Shown here: positions 33,667 to 40,950 of the stretch, piece after piece
How positions within the stretch are numbered: position 1 is the first letter of the stretch
Layout: every line of letters begins with the position of its first letter
Assembly (NCBI GenBank): GCA_004555175.1
Contig: SFJE01000001.1
Location: 1 to 64,000 of the forward strand
Direction: 5' to 3'
Length of the DNA stretch: 64,000 nucleotides
Source: Lentisphaeraceae bacterium
GTDB taxonomy: Bacteria; Verrucomicrobiota; Kiritimatiellia; RFP12; DVOR01
The notes under the pieces: model-generated
The model's input: the letters and a program-made list of their open reading frames with translations, nothing else
Database searches by the model: none
Told to the model about the DNA's origin: nothing
Program-made: the position numbers and the translations under genes

Positions 33667-34802
33667 TGGACAATCTCGCCGCAGAGGATTGCTTCGGTGC
33701 CGGAGGCGGTTTCGAGGAGCAACGCGCCATCCTCGCGAATGCCGCGGGCAATACCGGTGAGTTCCTCGCGGCCGGGTTTGACGGTGATGGGTTTGCCGCA
33801 CTTGCAATCGGCCGCATCGAGCTCGGCGCGCAGGGCTGCCAGACCGCCGGTCAACCAACGGCCATAGAGCGCCTCGAAGTGTGTGCAAATCCGCGCCAGG
33901 AGGCGGAGGCGATCGGGTCGGCCCTCGCCGGAAGCCAACGCGATGGCGCGGTGGGAGAGGCTCTCGGGGGCCGAGGCGGTGTTGATGCCAACCCCCACGA
34001 TGATCCCCTCAATGCCGCGCGCGGAGGTCTGCGCTTCGCAGAGAATGCCGCAGACCTTGCGTTCGCCCAGGAGCACATCATTCGGCCACTTGAGCCCAGC
34101 CTCCGGGGCGCCGGCTTCACGCAGGGCGGCGGTGACGGCCAGTCCGGCCACGAGCGGCAGCGTGGCGGCAACCTCAGGTGGCAACTGCGGCCGGGCCACC
34201 AAGGAGAAGAGCAGCCCCTGTCCGGGTTCTGAGAGCCAGGTACGCCCCAACCGTCCACGGCCGGCACGCTGCACATTGGCCACCACCAACGTCCCCTCCG
34301 GGGCACCGGCTTCGGCCAGACGAAGCGCCTCATCGTTGGTGCTCGTGCACTCGGCCAGGAAGGTCGGGTAGCGGCCAAAGCGTTCGGTGCGCAGGCAACT
34401 GCCAAAGAAGCGCTCCTTCAGCCATAGGAGGATTGCCGTGTCGGCCGCCGCAAAGTCCAGCTCCTCCAGACGGTCCGGGGCCACCCAACGCGCGTCGAGA
34501 TGCTCGCGCAATGTCAGCGTGCCCCCTTTCGCGGCGCAGAGCACCCCATTTAGGCGGACCGTAAACTCTGGATAGGCGTGCTCCACGCAACAGCCGCCCC
34601 CTAAGACCTCAAGCTCAAGCCCCAACTCCTCTTGCACCTCGCGTACGGCGGCCTGTTCAGCCGTCTCACCCGGCTCAATCTTACCACCGGGGAATTCCCA
34701 CTTATGCGCCACACTGGCGTGCTTCGAGGCCCCCCGGAGCGTGCAAAGCACCTCCCCGGCCTCATTGATAATCAGCGCTGCTGCAACATTCGGCGTGTTC
34801 AT
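33654..34802 (-). CDS. NUDIX hydrolase fused to biotin-protein ligase (BirA)
   Basis: A two-domain protein of 382 aa. Residues 1-130 form a MutT-like NUDIX domain with a perfect box from Gly40 to Leu62 (Gx5Ex7REVQEELGL), typical of enzymes that hydrolyse oxidised nucleotides such as 8-oxo-dGTP. Residues about 140-382 form a BirA catalytic and C-terminal domain: STNDEA near 154, GRGRLG at 181-186, KWPND at 238-242 and Lys249 in ERKVCGIL, which activates biotin and attaches it to biotin carboxyl carrier protein. The N-terminal helix-turn-helix of repressor-type BirA is absent. The frame is continuous, with no sign of frameshift. The -10-like TATGAT lies 8 nt before the ATG, so the mRNA may be leaderless. 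Confidence 0.9.
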   Translation of the reverse strand: MNTPNVAAALIINEAGEVLCTLRGASKHASVAHKWEFPGGKIEPGETAEQAAVREVQEELGLELEVLGGGCCVEHAYPEFTVRLNGVLCAAKGGTLTLREHLDARWVAPDRLEELDFAAADTAILLWLKERFFGSCLRTERFGRYPTFLAECTSTNDEALRLAEAGAPEGTLVVANVQRAGRGRLGRTWLSEPGQGLLFSLVARPQLPPEVAATLPLVAGLAVTAALREAGAPEAGLKWPNDVLLGERKVCGILCEAQTSARGIEGIIVGVGINTASAPESLSHRAIALASGEGRPDRLRLLARICTHFEALYGRWLTGGLAALRAELDAADCKCGKPITVKPGREELTGIARGIREDGALLLETASGTEAILCGEIVQWHD

Positions 34803-34810
34803 AGGCCTCT

Positions 34811-34819
34811 ATCATAGCA
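34811..34819 (-). promoter_or_regulatory. Extended -10 promoter abutting a start codon
   Basis: Minus strand: TGTGC then TATGAT (hexamer 34811-34816), 8 nt before the ATG at 34802. Transcript start is predicted at or next to the start codon. Confidence 0.6.
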
Positions 34820-34862
34820 CACCTCTCCCAACCCCGTCGCAGTGGGCAGACGAAGTGACCGA

Positions 34863-35126
34863 GCCTCGGCCCTGCGAAACTTCCCGCGCCCCGGGCGAAA
34901 ACTTCCGCCTGGGGCGGACGGGATAAACAAGACGGGGTCTTATTGCAAACAAGACGGGGTCTTATCGCAAACAAGACGGGGTCTTATTGCAAACAAGACG
35001 GGGTCTTATTGCAAACAAGACGGGGTCTTATTGCAAACAAGACGGGGTCTTATTGCAAACAAGACGGGGTCTTATTAGTTTGCCCAGGGGCGAGAATCAG
35101 GGCTATGGCGGCGTTATTGGAATTGA
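34863..35126. repeat. Interspersed element, copy 2 (with seven-unit array)
   Basis: The left flank (34863-34926) and right flank (35087-35124) align with those of the element at 23587-23717, sharing TCGGCC, AACTT, GGGGCG, CGGGATAA on the left and GGGCGAGAATCA, GGCGG, GTTATTG on the right. The core between them is the 22-bp tandem array described separately. From 35127 to 35200 I see nothing recognisable. Confidence 0.7.
34929..35077. repeat. Module A array: seven units of 22 bp
   Basis: The palindrome AAGACGGGGTCTT starts at 34929, 34951, 34973, 34995, 35017, 35039 and 35061, each 22 bp apart. The spacers are ATTGCAAAC, with one C variant in unit two, and the last unit ends in ATTAG. Units are nearly identical, so recent expansion is likely. 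Reading frames through it are artefacts because 22 is not a multiple of 3. Confidence 0.97.
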
Positions 35127-35237
35127 CCCCCAGTGGTAAAGCACATCGTGAACTGTCTGCTGCGGGGCGGGGTTGCTAAAGGGGCAGAAGTTTAGTAGTC
35201 TTTGAGACGAGTTCAATCGGTATTGAAGGAGAAGCGT

Positions 35238-35675
35238 ATGCGCGGATTACTTTGGGTTTTGTTGAGTGGCTTCCTGGCGGGGGCTGCCGTGAGTGGCGGC
35301 GCAGCGGAGGGGCTTTGCGAGGGGGACGCGTGCCAGGCGCGGCCGGTGACGATTGGGGAAGCGCAGGCGAAGCCGTGCGCGCAGCGGGAGCCGGTGGCGT
35401 GCCCGGGCGCCAAGATTCGGGTGGAGGCGAAGGCGCCGGCTAAGGCTGGCGCACAGGCGCAGGGGGCGCCGCGCGCCTGTGGGATTGAGCGCGAGGGGCG
35501 TTGCCCGGTGTTGCCGGAGAACTTGCGTAAGCATGCTGATGAGCTGGATGCGTTGGCCGATGAGATGGCGCGGGCCGGTCGGCAGCCCGTGGGGCGGGTG
35601 GAGATGTTGCGCCGGCGTGCGCGGAACTTACGGTTGCGCGCCGAGGAGATTGAGGGGAAGGCTTCGGCGGAGTAA
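35238..35675 (+). CDS. Small secreted Cys-containing protein, unknown
   Basis: A protein of 145 aa with a signal peptide (MRGLLWVLLSGFLAGAAVSGGAA). I do not recognise it. Cysteines are scattered through the first half (GLCEGDACQARP, KPCAQREPVACPG, RACGIEREGRCPV) and suggest disulfides in the periplasm. The C-terminal third is a charged helix, likely coiled coil (LRKHADELDALADEMA ... LRRRARNLRLRAEEIEG). GAAGGAG lies 6 nt before the ATG at 35238. It is the first gene after the tandem repeat array. Confidence 0.7.
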   Translation: MRGLLWVLLSGFLAGAAVSGGAAEGLCEGDACQARPVTIGEAQAKPCAQREPVACPGAKIRVEAKAPAKAGAQAQGAPRACGIEREGRCPVLPENLRKHADELDALADEMARAGRQPVGRVEMLRRRARNLRLRAEEIEGKASAE

Positions 35676-35743
35676 GGGGAAAGGGCGGAGAGAGAGCCTT
35701 CCATACAAGACGCGCGTACGCGGGCGTGCGCGCGAGGGTGGGT

Positions 35744-35772
35744 TTGACAGGGGCAGGGGTTTTGGTTATTAT
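35744..35772 (+). promoter_or_regulatory. Consensus-type promoter of gene 35803
   Basis: TTGACA (35744-35749), a 17-bp spacer and TATTAT (35767-35772). This is the best sigma-70-type match in the window. Confidence 0.85.
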
Positions 35773-35802
35773 GGCAAGCGTTTGTTTGGAAAGGAAGCGT
35801 GT

Positions 35803-36441
35803 ATGATTCGAAAGAGCGTGTTGTGGATGATTGCGATTGTCTTGGTGCCGGTGATGGGTTTGGCCGAGGCGATGGGGTTCCCCTTTGAGGCGTTTACGTG
35901 CGAGGGGGGCAAGGCAACGGCGGAGATCTCGATGGAGGGGCTGAAGATTATCCCGGAGGGGAATATGCGCAATTGGACGCTGACCTTTGAGGTGATGATT
36001 CCCGAGAAGGTGACGCCGCGGACGACGTTGGTCTCTTGGCGCGTGGGCGAAACGCGTGCCATTCGCTTCTATAAGGGGGATCGGCAGAATGTCTACCGGG
36101 CAGCGTGGTGCTCCTTGGGGCCTGGCGAGAATGAGGAAGATCACATTATTGGCGGGGATTTGACGATGGCGCCGGGCGTGCATACGGTGACGATTTCCTA
36201 CTATCCCAAGGGGCCGAGAGAGGTAATTGGGACGCGTGCGTGGGTGGATGAGGGGCAGGTGTGGTATACCTCGGGGTTGCGTTTTTCGGAGAATGTGCAG
36301 AACCGGACGCCGAAACCGGATACGCTCTATCTGCGGGTGGGCAACGATTCGCGGGACGAGCCTTCCACGTTGATGAAGGGGTTGGAAATCCGCCAGGTGA
36401 AGTTGCTCTTCGGCAAGGCCGAGGTGCCGGCGGGGAAGTAA
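35803..36441 (+). CDS. Secreted beta-rich protein, LamG/concanavalin-like fold possible
   Basis: A protein of 212 aa with a signal peptide (MIRKSVLWMIAIVLVPVMGLAEA). The remainder is rich in beta-strand patterns (NWTLTFEVMIPEK, HTVTISYYPKG, LEIRQVKLLFG), reminiscent of a LamG/concanavalin A-like sandwich. This is a fold guess, not a family match. AAGGAAG lies about 7 nt before the ATG and a strong promoter is 30 bp upstream. It precedes miaB by about 30 nt and may be co-transcribed. Confidence 0.7.
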   Translation: MIRKSVLWMIAIVLVPVMGLAEAMGFPFEAFTCEGGKATAEISMEGLKIIPEGNMRNWTLTFEVMIPEKVTPRTTLVSWRVGETRAIRFYKGDRQNVYRAAWCSLGPGENEEDHIIGGDLTMAPGVHTVTISYYPKGPREVIGTRAWVDEGQVWYTSGLRFSENVQNRTPKPDTLYLRVGNDSRDEPSTLMKGLEIRQVKLLFGKAEVPAGK

Positions 36442-36474
36442 GGCCAGCGGGCCGGGATGGAGCAGGAGCGCGTA

Positions 36475-37815
36475 ATGGCGAGTTTTGCCTTTCACACCTA
36501 CGGGTGCCAGATGAATGTCCGCGAGAGTGAAGCGGCGGCTAGGGCCTTGCAAGAGGCGGGCCTGACGTTGGCGGCGGACGAGGCGCAGGCGGATGTCGTG
36601 ATTGTGAACTCCTGCTCGGTGCGCGGGAAGGCCGAGGATAAGGCATTGGGGAAGCTGGGGTTGTTGTGCGCCACGAAGCGCGAGCGGCCCGGGCGCGTGG
36701 TGGGGTTGATGGGGTGTATGGCCCAGCGGCTGGGCGATGAGGTCTTTCGCCGCGTGCCGATGTTGGACTTTTCGATTGGGACGCGGTGCGCCGAGCGGGT
36801 GGTGGACGCGGTGGAGGCGGCTTTGGCTGGGCGCAAGACCTTGGCGATGCGGGATTTGCACGCCGAGCCAACGGCCTTGAGTGGTCATCTGGAAGATGGC
36901 AGTTTCTCGGCCTTTGTGACCATTCTGCTGGGGTGCAACCGGCGGTGTACCTATTGCATCGTGCCGGATGTGCGGGGGGATGAGTGGAGTCGGCCGGCGA
37001 GCGAAGTTCTGGCCGAGGTGCGGGCCTTGGCAGAGCGCGGGGTGAAGGAGGTCACGCTGTTGGGGCAATCGATTATGAACTACGGCCTGCGCACGCCGGC
37101 GTGGACGGTGGCCGACCCGCCTTCGCCCGGGGGCTACACCTTGCCCTTCCCGCGGTTGCTAGAGGCCGTGGCCGCCATCCCGGGTATCGAGCGCATTCGC
37201 TTTACCAGTGGCCACCCCGCGGGGGTGACCGAGGAACTCATTCGCCTCTATCGGAGCGAGCCGAAGGTCTGCCACCACCTGCACTTGCCGGTGCAGAGCG
37301 GGTCGAGCGAGGTGCTGAGCCGGATGCGGCGCGGCTACACACGCGAACAGTACCTGGAGGCGATTGCCAAACTGCGCGCGGCGGTGCCGGAGATGGCGAT
37401 TACCACCGATGTCATCGTCGGCTTCCCCGGCGAGACGGAGGCGGACTTTGAGCAGACGCGCACGCTGATGGAGGCGGCCGCCTTCGATAACGCCTTCATC
37501 TTCAAGTATAGCCCGCGCCCGGGGACGGTCTCGGCGACGTGGGAGGACGATGTTTCCGAGGCGGAGAAGGCCCGGCGCAATCAGGTGCTTTTGGGCGATC
37601 AGGATGTGCGCGGGGCGCGGCTGAATGCGCAGTTGGTCGGGAGCGAGCAGGAGGTGCTGGCCGAGGGACCGAGCCTGCGCAACAAGGCGCGTTGGTCCGG
37701 GCGCACCTCCGCGAACAAGATTGTGGTCTTTGAGCCGCCCGAGGGAATCCGGCCGGGGGATTTGGTGCGCCTGCGCATTGTGCGTGCCGCCCCGCAGACG
37801 CTCTACGCCTTTTAA
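36475..37815 (+). CDS. miaB: tRNA-2-methylthio-N6-isopentenyladenosine methylthiotransferase (MiaB)
   Basis: Adds the methylthio group at position 2 of i6A37 in tRNAs reading UNN codons, a radical-SAM reaction in the cytoplasm. The protein is 446 aa, normal length. The N-terminal UPF0004 domain supplies Cys11 (TYGCQMN), Cys47 (NSCSVRG) and Cys81 (GCMAQ) for the auxiliary cluster. The radical-SAM motif is C154-x3-C158-x2-C161 (GCNRRCTYC). HLPVQSGSS and the C-terminal TRAM domain follow. I chose the ATG at 36475 because CAGGAG is 6-7 nt upstream; an in-frame ATG at 36457 lacks a site. MiaB is preferred over RimO because of the TYGCQMN and GxRxxPxVRG-like pattern. Confidence 0.93.
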   Translation: MASFAFHTYGCQMNVRESEAAARALQEAGLTLAADEAQADVVIVNSCSVRGKAEDKALGKLGLLCATKRERPGRVVGLMGCMAQRLGDEVFRRVPMLDFSIGTRCAERVVDAVEAALAGRKTLAMRDLHAEPTALSGHLEDGSFSAFVTILLGCNRRCTYCIVPDVRGDEWSRPASEVLAEVRALAERGVKEVTLLGQSIMNYGLRTPAWTVADPPSPGGYTLPFPRLLEAVAAIPGIERIRFTSGHPAGVTEELIRLYRSEPKVCHHLHLPVQSGSSEVLSRMRRGYTREQYLEAIAKLRAAVPEMAITTDVIVGFPGETEADFEQTRTLMEAAAFDNAFIFKYSPRPGTVSATWEDDVSEAEKARRNQVLLGDQDVRGARLNAQLVGSEQEVLAEGPSLRNKARWSGRTSANKIVVFEPPEGIRPGDLVRLRIVRAAPQTLYAF

Positions 37816-37852
37816 GGTGCGCCTAGCGGCGCGTGAGGGGCGCTTCTCTAAT

Positions 37853-37877
37853 AAAAAGGCCCGGCGGGACCGGGCCA
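37853..37877 (-). terminator. Terminator at the end of the type III secretion operon
   Basis: A 7-bp GC stem GGCCCGG (37858-37864) pairs with 37870-37876, and a T5 tract follows on the minus strand only. It therefore ends the minus-strand transcript, not miaB. Confidence 0.85.
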
Positions 37878-37900
37878 AAAGGGATTAGACCGCTTGGGGG

Positions 37901-38209
37901 TTAGGCCTCGAAGGGGGGAGGCGGGGGCGGCGCGAAGTTAAAGGCCTGCTGCATCAGTTTGCCCAGTTTGTCATCGCGGTCAAGGAGGTCATCCGGGAGG
38001 TCGGCCACCTCGTCGCTTTCGGGCACTTCGCCCGGGAGGGGGAACTCACGCTTGGAGACGGTAAGACCCTGGGCGGTGTAGGCGGGGGTGTTGGAGCCTG
38101 CGGCCGCGGTGGCGCGGTCGGCGGACTGGGAGGCGGCGGTCTTGGCGGCAGAAGTGAGGTCCTTGCGGCCGAAGCCGGGGGAAGAAAGCTGGTTGAGATC
38201 GAGTTCCAT
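37901..38209 (-). CDS. Small protein of unknown function at the end of the T3SS operon
   Basis: A protein of 102 aa that I do not recognise. It has no signal peptide or membrane segment. The first third is Ser/Ala/Thr-rich and polar (RKDLTSAAKTAASQSADRAT), the middle is acidic, and the C-terminus is a proline run (APPPPPPFEA). A flexible N-terminus of this composition resembles those of type III substrates, which makes a secreted protein possible but unproven. It lies 62 nt after the sigma factor gene, the largest gap in the operon, and just before the terminator. Confidence 0.65.
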   Translation of the reverse strand: MELDLNQLSSPGFGRKDLTSAAKTAASQSADRATAAAGSNTPAYTAQGLTVSKREFPLPGEVPESDEVADLPDDLLDRDDKLGKLMQQAFNFAPPPPPPFEA

Positions 38210-38271
38210 AGTCTATGCCCTTTGCGAGGATTACGCGCGAAAGCGGAAAAGGTTACAGGAAAAGTTTTGGG

Positions 38272-38760
38272 TCACTCGGCGAGGTCTTTGAGGAGGAGGC
38301 GCAGGCGCTCTTTGGCACGGAAGATGCGGACCTTGACGAGGGCCTCGGTGACATGGGTGAGGCGGGCGATTTCGCGGACGGGGAGCTCGGCGATTTGGAA
38401 GAGGGCGTAGGTGTCGCGCAAGAGGGGCGGGAGTTGAGTGAAGGCGGCGCGGATGCGCGCGCGGAGGTAGGCGGCATCGGAGGGTGAGGGGGCGGGGTCC
38501 TGGGTATCCTCGTCACGCAGTTCGGCTTCGTAGACGACGAACTTGCCGCGGCGGAGGGCATCGGTGCGGAGGTTTCGGGCGATGGTGTAGGCGAGGCCGG
38601 AGAGGGCGTGGGGGTCGTCTTGGAGGTCATCGCGCATCTTCCAGAGTTTGAGGAAGGTTTCCTGGACGAGGTCGCAGGCGGCGTGGTAGGGGGTGCCGTT
38701 GGCGACGAGGTAGTTGGTGAGTTTTGGGGCCAGGTCCGTGTAGAGAGCTTCGATAGTCAC
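38272..38760 (-). CDS. ECF-type RNA polymerase sigma factor
   Basis: A group 4 sigma factor of 162 aa. Region 2 spans about residues 8-75 (DLVQETFLKLWKMRDDL, then AYTIARNLRTDALRRGK). Region 4 spans about residues 105-158 (LPPLLRDTYALFQIAELPVREIARLTHVTEALVKVRIFRAKERLR). Region 3 is absent, as in ECF factors. The start is a GTG with AAGGAG 6 nt upstream. The gene follows sctU by 15 nt and is therefore part of the secretion operon. No anti-sigma factor gene is adjacent. It probably drives secretion-related genes, by analogy with HrpL of plant pathogens, but its own target promoters are not identified. Confidence 0.93.
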   Translation of the reverse strand: MTIEALYTDLAPKLTNYLVANGTPYHAACDLVQETFLKLWKMRDDLQDDPHALSGLAYTIARNLRTDALRRGKFVVYEAELRDEDTQDPAPSPSDAAYLRARIRAAFTQLPPLLRDTYALFQIAELPVREIARLTHVTEALVKVRIFRAKERLRLLLKDLAE

Positions 38761-38775
38761 GGGGAACTCCTTGGG

Positions 38776-39876
38776 TTAGAGCGCGATTTGCTCGAGCGCT
38801 TCGTCCTCCTTGCGGGCATCTTGCAACTTCTTAACCCACTTGAGGACTTCTGCAATGGGTTCTAGGAGGTCTTCTGGGATGAAGTCGTTGACATGACCAG
38901 TGGCCCAGAGAGCGCGGGCCAGGGGGACATTTTCGAAGAGGGGGATGCCGCAGTCGAGGGCGGTCTCGCGGATAATCTTGGCGATGCGGTCGGCCCCGGC
39001 CACGACGATGCGCGGGAGGGGGGCCTCGGTGGGGTCGTAGCGGATGCCGATGGAGAGGTGCGTGGGGTTGGTGACGACGACGTTGGCCTTTTGGGTGGCC
39101 TTGACGGGGTCCGGGCCGTTGAGAATTTCGTCGCGGAATTGGCGCTGGGCCTGCTTGATTTCGGCCGAGCCTTCCATCTCGCGGTACTCACGCTTGACCT
39201 CGTCCTTGGTCATCATCATCTGCTTGGTGTAGTTCTTGCCCTGGAAGATGCGGTCGATGACGGCGATGAGGATGTAGCCGAAGGCGGTGTAGGCGGCCAG
39301 GCGCAGGAGGATGACGCGCAGACAGGGGAAGAGGTCCTGGATAGTGCCGTAGCAGAGGGTGAGGAGCTCGGGGGTGGAGGCGAGGATGAGCTTGTAGATG
39401 AGGTAGGTGAGAAAGGTGACCTTGGCAATGTTCTTGAGGAACTCAAAGAGGTTCTTCTTGGAAAAGATCTTCTTGGCGCCCTCGACGGGGTTGAGCTTCT
39501 CGAGGGAGGGTTTAAGGGGATCGAAGGTGAAGAGGAAGCCTATCTGGACCACGTTGGCAGCCACGCCCACGGCGGCGGCGACCACGGCAAAGAGGATGGA
39601 GTGCTTGCAGACGATAAGGGTAAAGAGCTTGAGCGACTCACCGAAGCCGATGGAGGGGTCGCGATGGGTGACCGAGAGGGTGTTGGAGACGAAGGCGGCC
39701 AGGTTGTGGAAGTCGTCGGTCAGCACCAGGGTCATGACCGCCAGGAGGCAGAAGAGGACGATGAGGATGGCGGTGGAGACGATGTCTTTGGAGGAGCAGA
39801 CTTGGCCCTTCTGCCGCGCGTCGCGCAGCTTCTTGGGGGTGGGCATCTCCGTCTTCTCGCCGCTGGATTCTGCCAT
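38776..39876 (-). CDS. sctU: T3SS export apparatus switch protein SctU
   Basis: The YscU/SpaS/FlhB-family component of the inner-membrane export apparatus, 366 aa. Four hydrophobic segments lie within residues about 30-210, followed by a cytoplasmic domain. The self-cleavage motif NPTH is at 270-273, cut between Asn and Pro in the family to switch substrate class. The flanking VVVTNPTHLSIGIRYDP and GADRIAKIIRETALDCGIPLFENVPLARAL are typical. The start ATG at 39876 yields MAESSGEKTEMPTPKKLRDAR, the usual SctU N-terminus. It follows sctT by 12 nt. Confidence 0.97.
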   Translation of the reverse strand: MAESSGEKTEMPTPKKLRDARQKGQVCSSKDIVSTAILIVLFCLLAVMTLVLTDDFHNLAAFVSNTLSVTHRDPSIGFGESLKLFTLIVCKHSILFAVVAAAVGVAANVVQIGFLFTFDPLKPSLEKLNPVEGAKKIFSKKNLFEFLKNIAKVTFLTYLIYKLILASTPELLTLCYGTIQDLFPCLRVILLRLAAYTAFGYILIAVIDRIFQGKNYTKQMMMTKDEVKREYREMEGSAEIKQAQRQFRDEILNGPDPVKATQKANVVVTNPTHLSIGIRYDPTEAPLPRIVVAGADRIAKIIRETALDCGIPLFENVPLARALWATGHVNDFIPEDLLEPIAEVLKWVKKLQDARKEDEALEQIAL

Positions 39877-39888
39877 AGTCTATTGCCG

Positions 39889-40668
39889 CTAAGGGCCAAT
39901 GAGCTGGCGCAGAGGGTCGAGGAGGGCGGCCTCGCGCGTGTACATCAGCATATCCATAATGAAGGGGAGATAGAGCACGAGCATCGCAATGCCCAGGGCG
40001 CTCTTGACGGGCATGGAGAGAAAGAAGACGTTTAACTGCGGGGCCGTGCGGTTGACGAAGCCCAGACCGATGGTGGCCAGGAACATGAGGATAAGCACCG
40101 GGGCGGCGATGATGACGGTGGTCTGTATCATCCCATCGAGCGTGCCGAGGATGAGGGCGTCGGCCCCAGCGTTGAAGGTGAGAGTGGGGGTGAAGACCGG
40201 CCAGAGGGCGTAACTGTGGTAAATCGCGCCGAGGAAGACAAAGACCGCGCCACCAACGAAGAAGAGGGTCGAGACAATCTGGGTGAAGAAGATGCCCAGC
40301 GTGGAGACTTGCGCGCCCGAGAGCGGGGAGTAGACTTCGCCCATTGTTGCGCCGCGCTGGTTATCGATAACGTTGCCCACATTCTCGGCAATCCAGAAGG
40401 GAATGGCGCCGAAGAAGCCAAGCAGGAAGCCGATGAGCGCCTCCTTGAGCGCCACGAGCGAGAACATCCAGTAATTGGGCTCGCCGGGGGGCATTTGCTC
40501 CATCACCACCGGTAATAGGAGAAAGGCGAAGCCCAGAACCGCCACCCGCCGCGCCAGGCCCGGAATCATCGAATCGCTCAGCGCCGGGCAGATGGCAAAG
40601 GCCCCGCCCAGGCGTGCCATTGCGAGCACGGCAGCGAGGATGTAGCGGTGGAAATCAATGTAGTTCAT
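39889..40668 (-). CDS. sctT: T3SS export apparatus protein SctT
   Basis: The YscT/SpaR/FliR-family membrane protein, 259 aa. It forms part of the SctRST export gate. Hydrophobic segments occupy almost the whole length, beginning YILAAVLAMARLGGAFAICPAL and including the family's FGAIPFWIAENVGNVIDNQRGA. The last segment reads SALGIAMLVLYLPFIMDMLM. The gene is 15 nt after sctS, in the conserved R-S-T-U order. Confidence 0.96.
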   Translation of the reverse strand: MNYIDFHRYILAAVLAMARLGGAFAICPALSDSMIPGLARRVAVLGFAFLLLPVVMEQMPPGEPNYWMFSLVALKEALIGFLLGFFGAIPFWIAENVGNVIDNQRGATMGEVYSPLSGAQVSTLGIFFTQIVSTLFFVGGAVFVFLGAIYHSYALWPVFTPTLTFNAGADALILGTLDGMIQTTVIIAAPVLILMFLATIGLGFVNRTAPQLNVFFLSMPVKSALGIAMLVLYLPFIMDMLMYTREAALLDPLRQLIGP

Positions 40669-40683
40669 GCCGGCCGCGCGCGT

Positions 40684-40950
40684 CTAGCGCAGGAGCGGGA
40701 AGTAGGAGAAGATGCTTTGCGTATAGCCGAGGAGCTGGGCCCCCATCCATGGGGCGGCCAGGAGGATGGTGAGCGAGATAACAATCAGCTTGACGGCGAA
40801 GCCGAGCGTCTGCTCCTGCACCTGCGTGAGCGCCTGCAAGAGGGAGACGAGCACGCCAACAACCGTCGCAACGATGATTGGGATCAGCGAGAGCTGCAGG
40901 ACAATTAGCAGGCAGGTCTTGGCATAGTCGAGCAATTGCGCCTGGTTCAT
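40684..40950 (-). CDS. sctS: T3SS export apparatus protein SctS
   Basis: The small two-helix membrane protein of the export gate (YscS/FliQ family), 88 aa, normal length. The sequence starts MNQAQLLDYAKTCLLIVLQ and has two transmembrane segments flanking QALTQVQEQTLGFAVKL, a very conserved loop of the family. The ATG at 40950 overlaps the sctR stop codon by 4 nt (ATGA), which I prefer to a start 14 codons upstream inside sctR. Confidence 0.97.
   Translation of the reverse strand: MNQAQLLDYAKTCLLIVLQLSLIPIIVATVVGVLVSLLQALTQVQEQTLGFAVKLIVISLTILLAAPWMGAQLLGYTQSIFSYFPLLR

Noticed and set aside
33654..34802. Two separate genes (mutT and birA) with a sequencing error
   Set aside because: The frame is continuous, both domains are complete and there is no internal stop or ribosome site between them.
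34929..35077. CRISPR array
   Set aside because: The units repeat every 22 bp with practically identical 9-nt spacers. There are no unique spacers and no cas genes, so it is a tandem palindromic repeat.
34842..35179. Open frames reading through the tandem repeats as repeat proteins
   Set aside because: The period of 22 bp is not a multiple of 3, so the same peptide appears in shifted frames. No ribosome site or coding bias supports them.
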